Shown piece after piece: positions 11,701 to 24,300 of a DNA stretch of 64,000 bases. The stretch spans positions 15,835,929 to 15,899,928 of the forward strand of contig OW285187.1 in NCBI GenBank assembly GCA_935421135.1. Direction: 5' to 3'. The notes below the pieces were generated by a model. The model was not told the origin of the DNA. It saw nothing but the letters and a program-made list of their open reading frames with translations, and did not search any database. This DNA comes from Bugulina stolonifera. Its lineage: Eukaryota > Bryozoa > Gymnolaemata > Cheilostomatida > Bugulidae. Every line of letters starts with the position of its first letter. The stretch's first letter is position 1. The position numbers and the translations under genes are program-made.

Positions 11701-13276
11701 TAAGTTTTAAATTTAGTTAATAAGTGGATTAGTCATATCACTTTTGTACCGCTAACCTTGCAGGATATGAGGAAGAAGACAGCTAGACTGTTGGCTGCCA
11801 AGGCAGTGCTAGCTGCCAGAGTAGATGCTAGCCATGAGAGTACAGATGGTGGGTATGGTGCAGATCTACTCGCAGAAATAGAAGGGAAACTTGAGAAATT
11901 ACAAGAACCACCTCCAGTCAAAGCTGTCAAGGTTGGCCACTAGTCTTAATGCTTACCATCCTTGCATAACGACTCTGCATTTCGTGGAATCTGTATTTAC
12001 CTTGCATAGATAGTAACTGCACCTTTATGGGATAATTGTATGAAAATCATCCAGTGATAAACCTGTGATCTATTGCCAGGCACTACCTGCTCCTATAGAA
12101 GTGTCAAAGAAGAAGAGAGGCGGTAGACGCGCCCGTAAGATGAAAGAGAGGCTAGGTATTACGGAGATGAGGAAAACAGCAAACAGAATGAATTTTGGTG
12201 ATGTGAGTTTAAACTTAACTATGTACAGTTTAACTGTAGCTTGTTCTGGAAAGTCCGCTCCATTATATCTTCAAAGCAATAGTTAGGATTGTACAAGTGA
12301 TGTATGCTATGATTAGGTCCTTCCATCACGTCTTTACCTAATTGGTTCCATTCTTCAATGCTTGATTTACTTACAGATAGAAGACGAGGCCTACCAAGAA
12401 GACCTTGGCTTCTCTCTCGGCAACTTGGGTAAAAAGTCGACTGGAAAGTTACGAGCACCTATTGCCGACTCGAAAACTAAAGCTAAAGTGTCAAAGACTT
12501 TGCAGGTATCACCATACTTTATATTAGACTATTGGACTACCAATTGTTCGTACTAATATAACATGTGCACATTTTTTGCTATATACCCGTATGCTACCTT
12601 TTATATATACATATATACATGTATATATAGATAATAAGCGCCAATTTAGGTAAATGTTATGTTATAAAATGATATTTACCTAAATTGGTGCTTATTTGAT
12701 TTAGATAGCTCTGAATCTCATTTCATTGATCACTATTATCATGGCTGAAATCTTTATCCTATATGTACATGTATATATCTATATACATTTTTGTACATGC
12801 TCTGTGCACAATTTGTTGTTTTAGTATTTGACACTGCAACACATTGGCAATACTGCACATTAACAGAAAAGCGCGTGAAATGTACTGAGCCAGAGTTCTC
12901 AAGCTGTCATTGTTAATTGTGATGAATATTTATGACACAGCTTCAACTTCTATGCATGTATATTATCATATTATTGGAGTTGAATATTTATTGATTAATG
13001 TGTACCATTTTATACTGTTTTTGTGCCAATCTAATGAGATACTAAAATGTTGATTAGTGACGCTTTGCCTTTTTTTAGCAAAAATTAAACAAGCAGCAAG
13101 TGTGGGGTGGCAGCACCACTGTGAGGAAGCAGATTTCTGGTACTGCCTCTGTTGCTTTCACACCTATGCAAGGACTGGAGATAGTTAATCCTGGGGCCGC
13201 TGAGCAGAAGATAAAGGCAGCCAATGAGAAGTACTTCTCTAATACTGCAGGCTTCATGAGTGTCAAAAACAGTTGA
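8735..13276 (+). CDS. PRPF31: PRPF31, U4/U6 snRNP splicing factor (9 exons)
   Basis: Nine exons join in frame: 8735-9062, 9240-9337, 10362-10471, 10844-11013, 11320-11477, 11764-11931, 12080-12202, 12377-12505 and 13079-13276, giving 493 residues (human 499). The protein binds SNU13/15.5K and the U4 5' stem-loop and is needed to build the U4/U6.U5 tri-snRNP in the nucleus. Visible parts in order are an acidic N-terminus, the NOSIC region (IIHKYTKDTYLPRYPEL), the Nop domain (SRMAFIAPNLSIIVGASTAA, GGLTNLAKMPACN, LSGFSQANVLPHTGYIY), the lysine/arginine nuclear signal (KKKRGGRRARKMKERLG) and the C-terminal FTPMQGLEIVNP segment. The gene appears intact. It converges on the sodium-channel gene, with 332 bases between stop codons. 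Confidence 0.97.
12633..12696. repeat. 23-bp inverted repeat hairpin in PRPF31 intron 8
   Basis: Arms 12633-12655 and 12674-12696 (aataagcgccaatttagg... and its complement) pair over 23 bases with a single G/T position, separated by 18 bases. It looks like a small foldback (MITE-like) insertion; the flanks are AT-rich, so a target duplication cannot be defined. Confidence 0.75.
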
Positions 13277-13497
13277 GTCAATATGGATTAATACATTGAT
13301 AGGTTCCAAGAGAAAGTGAAAACCACTTTCCTTTGAAATAAGCAATTACAGATGTGTACATATTGTATAAATATCTATTGTATAAATATATAAAACATGA
13401 TGCAAATTCACTATGTGAAATTACAAATAATATAATAGCATTTTCTATTTCTATATTATTATTTATAACTGAAAATGGTGTGACTGAGGTGTATAAA

Positions 13498-13503
13498 AAA
13501 TAA
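13498..13503 (+). terminator. Candidate poly(A) signal of PRPF31
   Basis: An AATAAA about 220 bases after the PRPF31 stop codon and about 105 bases before the stop codon of the opposing sodium-channel gene, within the short shared 3' spacer. Confidence 0.45.
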
Positions 13504-13608
13504 ATGCTTCTCAAAGTTACATCTTTGCTGATATTTCCTAAAATGATAATGCTATCACTGGGTAGAGATTAGCCTGAACTAGGGAAGACCAAACACGTTA
13601 ATGTATAA

Positions 13609-15390
13609 CTATTGTCTTTCGTGGGTTGAATCAATACTTTTAACGCTTCGGGCTGATCCGCGACGGAGTGAGATTCGACTAAATGCGCTGCTTATTCGCT
13701 CTTTTAAGTTGCCAAATGAACCACTGACTCGTCTTGGTGAATTGCTTTGGTTAATAGATGTTGTTTCTTTTGCCAAGTCTTTGATGCGCAATATATTTTG
13801 TTTCATTTTGTGTTTTCGCCACGCTCGCTGCAGAGTTTTAGCAGCAACATCTTCCTTTTTACGCTGCATTGTTGTAGTCACAATTCTGGCATGCTGCCGA
13901 TGAGGGAACGCACTTTTGTATTTTTCTGCTATCTGCTGTTGGAGTTTTTCGTTAGCATCCCTGTGCTGGTCGGACATGTTTGAAGGATCCTCTTCTGCTT
14001 TATGAAGCACCTTTTTTACGAGTGACATCAGCACATCTAGACAATGAATACGATCACCCTCAACTATTGGCAAGTTAAAGGCGACTATTGCCATACCATT
14101 TGGTTTTGGTATTCCGAGAGGTGCATCCAGATCATCTATGAAATCTGGGAGAGCCTCTAGCTTAATGTATTGTGTAGCATGTGGGTCATACTTCTCCCAA
14201 ATAGCGTAGAACATGTCAAAGTCATCCTCTGTGATGCCAATCTCTTCTTGTTCGTGCGCTTGGTTAAAGTTTTCTAATATAACTGCTATGTACATGTTGA
14301 TGATCACCATGAAGCTAATAAAAAGATAGCAAAGAAAGAAAGGTACAGCAAAGGCCTGACTTCCACAATCACCTCCCGCCCGTGCCTGAGGTACCCCTAG
14401 TGTGTCTATATAGTGTGTACTGTTACAATCTTCTTCCTCCATAAGCGGATCTAGCACGTCGTTCCAACCACCTGAAGTACTAAGCCTAAATAGTAGCAAT
14501 ATACTTCTACCAAATGTTTGAAAATTGACAGTATCTGTCAAAGCATCTCTTCTCCTTACATTTCCAAAATAAGTCATACCAACAATTGCAAATATAAACA
14601 TGAATAGAAAAAGTAAAGTGGCTATGTTAAATAGTGCTGGTATAGATATGATTAATGCAAACAATAACTTCCGTATGCCTTTAGCTGCTTTTACTAGTCT
14701 TAGCACACGTCCTATTCTAAACACCCGAACTACTCTCAATAGTGTTGGGGATATAAACCCAACAGGAAGTAGTCTGTCGAGCATTATGCTAAGTATTGAT
14801 ACAAACACTATGACAAAGTCGAACACATTCCATGCTCTACGAAAGTAATGCAGCCTTAGGCCCACTATTTTTATGATTGCTTCTATAACAAATATTACTG
14901 TGAATGTGATATTGATGTATTCTAGGAATGTAGTTAGTAGTTGGTGGTCGATTGGTGGTCCTGGGTCCTTTGGTATAAACTCGCCCTCTAATGACATAGA
15001 CCCGTAGATGGTTCGTGGTTCATATTCAATCATCATGGCTACCATGTTTAGCAGGATGACAAACGTAATGCTTATCTCAAACTTTGTACTGGTGGCTATA
15101 TCAAAGAAGATGGCCTGTGTCTTGGACTGCAAAATATCATGCAGGCCTATTAGAAACAAGACTGATACAGAATCTAAATCTACACAAGGGATAAGCGGTC
15201 TAAATTATCAACATTTTGTATTTTCTGCTAGTAAAACAGCAAAAGCTAGAACTATATTGTAGTATCTCTGTAAACTGACCTTTGGTCTCCGTATGGTTTT
15301 CTGAGGCTTTTTATTACCCAACTTTTTTAAGGTGTTGTAATAATGTCGTTGGTGGTCGGTGAGAAACATGGCCAAATAGCTGCCATCGTA
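13609..15390 (-). CDS. Nav channel exons 27-28: inactivation linker, domain IV and C-terminus
   Basis: Exon 27 (15390-15280) is the III-IV linker, with MFL at residues 1788-1790 in the place of IFM, then [15 protein letters not shown]. Exon 28 (15126-13609) has all of domain IV: S4 is [20 protein letters not shown] with six basic residues, and the P-loop is [11 protein letters not shown] (G2036). It continues through an EF-hand-like domain ([10 protein letters not shown]) and an IQ-like helix ([13 protein letters not shown]), which in Nav proteins binds calmodulin, to a serine/arginine-rich tail with likely phosphorylation sites. In-frame residues before 15126 are intron. Confidence 0.95.
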
Positions 15391-18300
15391 CTGAAATAAA
15401 GGAATGACTGATATGAACCAAGAGTAGTTCATATTTGATCAGTACGATTACAATATACGTTGTAATTGAGAAGAATAAACAGAATGTTGCGGTAGTATTT
15501 TCTTTACAATGATAATATTACAAACCTTCTTCTTTAGGACATTGAAATTATCTATAATGACTCCAATAAACAGGTTTAGTGTGAAGAAAGCTCCAAAAAT
15601 GATGAAAATCACGAAGTATATGTACCACAGCATGGACAATTCTCGACCAGCTTGACCTCCCATCTACAAATTATAGCATGCACATGATATAAATGGCAAT
15701 GCGAATCCCATACTACACAGTTTTGTGTTGTGCAGTTGAGTTCTCTCTATGTTTACCTAGGATGTTTTTACACAGGAAATTTATACATCCTATATAAAAA
15801 AAGCAACCTATATCAAAAATGACCAATGTTTACCTACCACTGGATTGTGGTCTGTAGCAGATTGCATCACCTCCATCCACCCTTCAAAGGTCGCTGTCTG
15901 ATACAGAGCCAAATAACTGGCTCCCAAGTGGTCAAAATGAATAAAGGGACGTTTCCATGTACCACCCATGATATGACAAAGCTTTGCCCAATGCCAGTTA
16001 GAGGTGCTTGCTCCAAGTAATGGAGCCAGAATGGTGCTGTTACATTCCGTGAGCACCAATGGGAATCGATAGTTCACTAGATCTGAGATGTTTTCCGGCA
16101 ACGGTACACTATTGCAATGGTAGTCAGTCTCGTATGCCATTACCTGTATAATATGATAACGTCATAATCTTTTGCGTATTGTGTACAAGCTTAAAACAGT
16201 CTTTATGGATATCATTTAATTAATTTGATGATGCCTAAAGAGCAATAAATACAATTTTCAATCCTACCACAGTAATGATTGTTACTTACTCGTTCGGCAT
16301 TTATTTCACATTGATGGAACTTGCCGCGGAAGGCCTGAACACCCATGATGACGAAGATGAGCCAAAACACTATACACACCAGGAGTACATTGGCAATAGC
16401 TGGCATTGCAAATATCAGTGCATTTACTATAATCTACAATATACAGTCTGATTAGTATACTTACAATTTTCTCGGAAATAGAAATAATCCATCTTATACA
16501 TAAATTTTCAAGCCTGAGGGATGTAAAAATTTTGAAAGTTAGTAAAACTTACAGTCATGCTCTCCCACCGAGAAACAGCGCGAAGCGGGCGCAATGCCCT
16601 TAACGTACGCATGGCACGAAATGCTGAAATATTCCTGAAATTGAAGAATAATGCTGCTATGTCTGTGAGGGATACCTACAAAAGACAACATTCGTTGAGT
16701 AAACGAATTTAGCCGCAAAAACCATCAAAGTGCATTGAATTCCGAGTATGTGGAGTAATCAGGTTGTGTAACTTTGTCAGCTGCTGATTGAGATGGATTG
16801 GTACGGAGAGACTTGTATGATTATGTAGCTAACTGGCAAGACGTATACTCACACAGACGATGATGAAGTCTAATATTGACCAGAAACCAGTAAAATACTT
16901 CTTTAGTCCCAAAGCTAACATTTTCAGAATCATCTCCACAAGGAACAACAGAGCAAATATGATATTGAGGTATGCTAGAGCGGCAGTCAAGTCTGGTTTC
17001 TCATGAAGATAGATGTCTTCAAAGCAGAGAGCAATGGTGCTGGCAGCGATTAGCAAAAGGACGAAGCCTTCAAATGCTTTGTGAGAGACTATACTTGCAC
17101 ACATGATTCTGAAATTTCGCCAATTAGAGGAACAGCATGTGTCTAACTTCTCATTCCTATTAAAACAACAAAATACATGTGGCATGTCATCATTACAAGG
17201 AAATTACAGAACTGTACTTGTAAGTGTACTCAAGTCTACTTACAAGTATATGTTGCCAGTACTTGGTACTAACTTGGACTTGTTTTCCCAATTGCATCAC
17301 TTGTTCTTGTACTTAGAGATATTGACATGGAGACAGAGAGGGGTGTTATATTATTTGAATTTCTGGTCAGATACCAATTTAAACATAATACCTAAGCCCC
17401 CAACTCAGTTGAGTGTTGTAATTAGTTAATTGCAACTATAGACAAATAGAAAATTCCTTGCATAAACTGACCATAATTACAATTACAACTAATATTATAG
17501 TACATAACATACAATTTTGTAGCCATGCTTCTATTATCTAATTTGCAATTACAACAGTACTGTGCTTTTACTCGTATAATATTGTGATTTATACTTTGAC
17601 TTTCAATGTGAAAAATTGCTTGTACTTGTACTTCTACCTGTAAGCGTAGGATATAATTTTAGTACTTCACTTGTACTTGGTATTTGTTTGTTTAGACAAT
17701 TAACCTCAAGCATGCATGGCCCAATTGCAGAATCAGTCATAAAATAAAACGTGAAATGCCCATAATCCAGGTGCCAACGCTCAAACTGTGTCTACAGAAG
17801 TATTGAGACAATTTGCTCGCCAGTGATTGGCTGCTAAACAGAGTTAGTAAGTGTAAACATGTAGGTTATCGCATAGTGAATACATACGGAAATATCATTT
17901 GCTATTTAGCAAATTACGTTGCACTCCTTCGCCCCGTGTGTTTATCAAAGCCATAGCGTTTGACGACTGCTCACAAAACGCTCGCTCGAAAACACTCCCG
18001 TCTGTTTGCACCTTAACACTCAATACAGCAGTTCACCCTCACCTATGCACTATTGGGCAAAGGCAGTCTGTCAGCAAAATATGACCATCTTCTGCAACAA
18101 CTAGCTCTTCACTGTCTTTTCCTACTGCTTCTTTACCATCATCTTCCTCCAAGTTGTCACTTGACTCAGTCTCTTCATCATCATCCTCTATAATTAGGTG
18201 ACAAGCAATGGTGAGAGAGTAACTGCACTTTACCCGTGCATTGAAAAGCACACTGTTCAGGGGAAATACACAAATTTTGAGGCCATGAGTTTCGAACACA

Positions 18301-21300
18301 ATTCATTCAACAAAATATGCTGTCTTCCTTTTGAAATGCTGCGCTGAATAAACTGCTACTGCTGGTGTGTTCCTAGACTGAGGCTATTGACCTAAGAATC
18401 ACTCACTAGAAAAGCATGCATTCTACTAATACGAGTGAATAAGAATGGGATCCAGGCATCAGGTAAACTAACATCCAATCATCTCTACATGTGAGACACC
18501 AAGATTGTGAAACCTGTGTCTACCAAATTTTAAGTTTGTTCCTCAATCTTATTATTCTAATTTCCTTAATTGAGTCAGAGGAAATTTTTAGTATTTTTCA
18601 ATTTCAGTAGAGACATACATCATTAACATGTACATGTAACTCCGCAATAGCAAAAGAACAAAAACAACTGTTGAATTGATAGTTCCATCAATGAATTGTA
18701 TAAAGCTCTGGCTACTAGTTGTAGATGAAATGTTTCAACTAACACAAAACAACAAATTATTATTCCTACACAACATGTAAGAGGGTGTTCACACAACTTA
18801 ATTAGATATTTATGTGTAGATGGATAGATAGAGAGAGTGGGAGATAGATAGAGGTGGTTGGGTTCACTGTTAACATCTGCTTTTTGCAGAATTTGTGTTT
18901 GTTACTATCTATGCTTTTATTGCGTATGGTATATGGTATAAATAAAAACTGCCAACAACAGCAGTTTCCTTCATCTGATACTACTATTAGCACATTGTAC
19001 ACTAAATCAATGGTGCTCAAAGTTGAACTAGTTGCTTATCACAATACTAACACAATGATGTAAACTACACATTTGTATGCATGCATACTTACTCCATATC
19101 CATCCACAACACCCATTTGGATCGCCTATAATATTGACCAGCTTACGTTGTGAGTAACAGTGTATATACATATTTACTATATTATATATAAAATTACGCA
19201 CAACCAATTAGCTATGATTTTATGAGTGGTATAGGACAAACAGCACAGTTTTCGAAACTGAGACAGAAAATCATTTCTTATCTACATACTTTATGGGTTT
19301 CCTCATCAGCCCAATGTACATGTATATCTATTCTACATGTAATTGATGACATTCAAGAACTCAGAAAATTTCTAACTCTTCACTCAGCTTACCCTCTATT
19401 GGTTTGCTTTGTTCATCTTCATCATTCAGCATGTCGGGTATACCGACCTTGTCGGAGTAATCCTCTGTAATTATAATTGGCGTGATTGGGGTATGGGCTG
19501 CGCTAGAACAGCCACCAGAGGGGGCGTGTATAGCTGTCTCTAACTTTGCATAGTCTTCACGGTGTGTGGAGAAGGCACTTTCAATTTGCTTGAGGTTACA
19601 GGGTGACATTTCAACGCTCTGCAATAGATTTTCCAAAATGCCTCATTTGAAATCACACTATTATCTAAAATCACTCAACTGTCTCCAACCAACCTGTGAA
19701 ACCGAATAATTTTAATCTGATGTCATGCATGGGGTTTTTTCTTAAACGTATGCGTTACCCTGTTTTTAAGCACTCCATTGCCGACTCCATTAGAAATAGA
19801 AGATATAATACTACCACTCCTGCTCTTGCTGTAGCCATTGCCCATAGCAGGTCTGAGTTCCACTCCGTTACTTAGGTAACTGCTCACATCTATAATAGTA
19901 TTTTAGTTACAGTTAAGGCTGGTTACAATGTCAAGTGACAGAAGACATTCTGTCATACAAGTTCATCAGGGACAGATGGTAAGTATAGACATAGTACTGT
20001 GTATACGAGTATGTATATACGTAGTGACTGTGGTCATGAAAATAGTTTTGTGTGAAAAGATTGTGGTAGCATCTTCACTGTACAGTCACGCAGTGTTCAT
20101 CAACAGCAATTATACAAGGGCCACATGACGTGTCTCTACATAATATTGTATGAGGCAATTTTAGTCATTATTTCCGGTGCTGTGAAATCATTGGTTGTCA
20201 ATATCAGTTGAGCGGTATTCGGTGTATTCGCGACAAAGGGGCAATGGGGTGTGAAAAAGGGAAGATAATTCAGACCCCTCTTGTTGTAGATTACAAAAAT
20301 AATTTAAACTCCTTTTGTGGCAGGTGCATTTTATCTATAACATTACAGGATTGCTTCGTTTTCAACCACTAATCTGCCAATATCCTACCAGAAAACTAAG
20401 TCACTAATTGAGATTCAAGATTCTCTCATCCATTGAAGTGAAGAGATCAATGGGTTGAGACATATTCATGATGGGCAAGGTCGTTTTAAATTAGGGGATG
20501 CCACAACAATCGGGGATAGTTTTTACCGATTCTCCTGGCAAACCTGAAAATAGCTATTTAACGACCCTATCAATTCACTGTTGCACCACCGTAGCAAAAA
20601 CACGTATTAAGTTTCAGTGATGAAAAAGAAACCTGTACTGGGATCAAAAATCCAGACATGGGCACTCGAGTCATTTTACTCGACTCAAGTTAACTCGAGC
20701 AACAGCTTTTCATTACTTTTAATTGACTTGTGCTTTTGTACTGTGTGAAAGCTGGGAATTGACTTTTACTTCTACTCTCCTACAAAGCATGATGCTTGAC
20801 TCTTACTTTACTCTAATCTCTCAGCTATCAATGATAATTCTATTGGTTTGGTGTAATTATGTAATAAGTCTTGTCCACCATAGAGAAGCTGAGAGGCTTA
20901 TAGATAAACAGACCTACCATTACAATAAGTGCAAATTTGAAATAGCCTTTGTTCCTCAGAACTACTTTAACTGACAGAAAATTGGATCTAACACTAAGTA
21001 TTACCTATTGTGTGTTGTCACACTTGTATACATCAGAAATTTGTGTTCTACAAAATTCCCATTGGTATTCTCTTTGACATACCGCTGTACTTTTAACTCT
21101 ACTCTGACTCTAGCATTTTGGCACTAGTTGCTTGACTCTTACTTTACTTTTCAAAATGGCTGTTTATTTACTCTTACTCTACTTTTGACTTGCTTCATCC
21201 GATGAGTTTACTCTAAATTACTTTTTATCAATTGGGAATGTATACTCTTACTTGACTCTTGACTTGAGTATTTGTCTGCTTGGCACATGTCTGCAAAAAT

Positions 21301-24300
21301 CTTCAGTGAGAATTGAGGGGGAATACAGTGAATACAAACGGATTAAAAGGGGAGTTCGACAAGGATGTGTGATGTCACCAAATCTATTTAACATCTATAC
21401 TGAAACAATTCTGCGAAACATAGAAGGCATCCCAGGTGTTAAAATCAATGGAGAAAATGTAAACAACATCAGATATGCAGATGACACGGTATTAATTGCA
21501 GACTCTGAAGAAGACCTACAACTTCTGTTAAATATTGTTGTATCAGAAAGTAACAATAAAGGCCTGTCTCTAAATGTGAAGAAAACAGAATGCATGGTAA
21601 TATCAAGAAAGGGCATGAACCCTACATGTAGGCTAGAAAACAATGGAGAGATACTGTAATTCAACAGGTTAGAAAATTTAAATATCTTGGATACATGATT
21701 GGATCGCATGGTAAATGTATAACTGAAATAAAGAGACAAATTGCAATCGCTAAAGACAGCTTCACCAAGTTACGGCCAATTATGTCTAACAGAGCTACCC
21801 GAACATTAACAAAGTTTAGAGTACTAAAAACCTATGTGTGGTCAATACTTTTGTATGGCAGTGAAAATTGGACACTTAATAAGGAAATGGAGAGACGACT
21901 CGAAGCGACAGAAATGTGGTTCATCAGAAGAATATTGAGAATATCCTGGAAAGAGAAGAAAACAAATGAAGCAGTGTTAATGCAAGCAAATTATTATTAT
22001 TATGATTATTAAGAACAACAAGAAAGAGGCAACTACAATTTATGGGTCATGTATATCGACAGAAAGGTCTGGAACATCTTACTCTAACAGGAAAAATCGA
22101 GGGTAAGCGTAGCAGCAATGGACAAAGAATACATAGATAGTTTGAATAACTGGATATCAGGAGGTAACATTAAGCAAGGAAACATAAATTTCATGAGAAA
22201 GGCTGATCTGAGGAGTGAGTGGCAAGACATGATCACCAATGTCTGTTCCAGACCTGGTACCTAAAGAAGAAGAAGAAGATGACTTACCAGAAAGTGATTT
22301 GTTATCGTCCATACTGCCTATACTCAAAGTAGCGTGGATGCCACTTTTCGGCTCTGTAGCTTCTATCAAATTCACTAAGCTTTTTTCACTTCCATTTACT
22401 GTAATGGATAGCTTGCGGCCACTGGTGATTGCCTGTAACCTGGTAAGTGGCTGGTCTTCAATCACTGTTAATGTATTCTGGCTCAGGGACTGTAAAAGGG
22501 AACCATTTTTCTATTACAACTGTCGCTAAACTAACTGTAGCATAAAATTTTTTGAACCGTGTGAATGACTAATCCTACTGACCTTTTGTATTTATGGACT
22601 AGACTTTCGAGGTCTTTTCATGTTGCCAGATATTTGCTGTTTTTAGTATTCGCAGTTACTAATATTGTGCACATATCTTGGCAATCGGTCAAGTAGATTT
22701 ACTCGCCATTCACAAGTACCTACATCTATTCAGTGATACGTCTGTTTGTAATACCGAGATTGAGGCAACAGCAAATTCTGTATATTTTGCACACAATAGT
22801 AGAAAAGAAGGCTAAGATGTTTTGATATCGCTATACCTGTTCATGTTGACTTTGAGATTTATCCTTTTTGCCACAAGAATGAAAACAACCATATATTCTA
22901 CGTAAGCTTTTCTTCAATTTGCCTTCACCCTCATCTCCTTTGTCTTTTTTGATTTTATCAGTACTGAAGGAGTTGAGCAGAAGGGCTAGAAAGAGGTTGA
23001 ATATCTACAAAAAGAAATCTATAAATTATATGCTTACTGTCGGACATTTCACAATCAGTTTCACCAATGAGAATTATATGTGTATAAATCCTATCAGAAC
23101 CGGTTTTAGTACGACTCATATGTACCATAAAGTTTCCGAGTATAAGTGTAGCGAGAAATAGAAGAGTACAACCAGCTTCTCCAGCCACTCTCATACAGTC
23201 CCATAGCGGTTCTACCCATTCTCCACAGAGTACACGAAACACCATCAGTATAGAATGGTACATGTCGTAGAAGTGCCACCTGTAACCACATATTACAACC
23301 ATTTTCCTCGTAAGAATAAATTGTGACAACCTATTTTGTAAAATCGAAAGTAAACGTTGGAACCAATATTTTTGAAAAATGTGAAAGAGTAAGTTTGAAA
23401 ACATTTTGCAAGAGTTCTGCTACTTGCATACAGTGATTCCTCGGAAAGTATTTTACTCATAATAGTGAAGCTTCGCCAGCATTTGGGGTCCTCATTACCA
23501 TATTTAAGAGCTTACATGGACAGCTACATGAGGTTGGTTGACATAGGGATGTTTCAGAAGTGACTATTGAGTTGACTCGTAGATAGTACCTTGGTAGAAA
23601 ACCGCCATAGTCGGCCAGGTGTGGATTGGCACTGATGTCTTGATATGCAGCATAGGTCGCCCCAAACAGCTGGTTACCAAGCACAGCAAAGATAAACATG
23701 ATGATGACGAGGATGAGACTGAGGTTAACCAGGGCTCCAAATGCACCAAATATGATAGCAAGAAGCGTCCTCATTGTACTCCACGATTGCGCTAGCTTCA
23801 CTATCCTCAGCTATAATTAGACAACATAGAATCATTCAACACTGAACAAGATTTTGTATGAGTTATAGCCTCAATTCAATGATTTTATAGAGAGCAAGCA
23901 CTGAGAACAAATTTATTGTGTCATATAATTCTTGTTGATTAGACAGAGATGGTGAGATTCCACCAAACTAACTTGTACGCCAAGAGAAAGCAGCTATACT
24001 GGTAGTTTCAGTAGTTACTCTTAGACCAGTCCAAGGCCTTTCAAATCATGACTGACTGACTGAGTACTGACTGGCTGACTGACTGAATTTATATAATAAT
24101 CACTAACCAGTCGGCATATCTTTATGATGCTGGTGATTTGCTCAATTCCATCCACTGCCTCTGTTTGGAGAGTATCCAGAATAATATCTGGAACACTGAT
24201 GACCACTATAATCAGGTCAAATATGTTCCAGCCAACGCTAAAGTATTCTTTGCTGAGTGCGGTCAGTTTGATACAAGCCTCAACTGTGAATATGATGGTG

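Noticed and set aside
13601..15262. Plus-strand open frames opposite exons 27-28 of the channel
   Set aside because: Shadows of the conserved minus-strand coding sequence.
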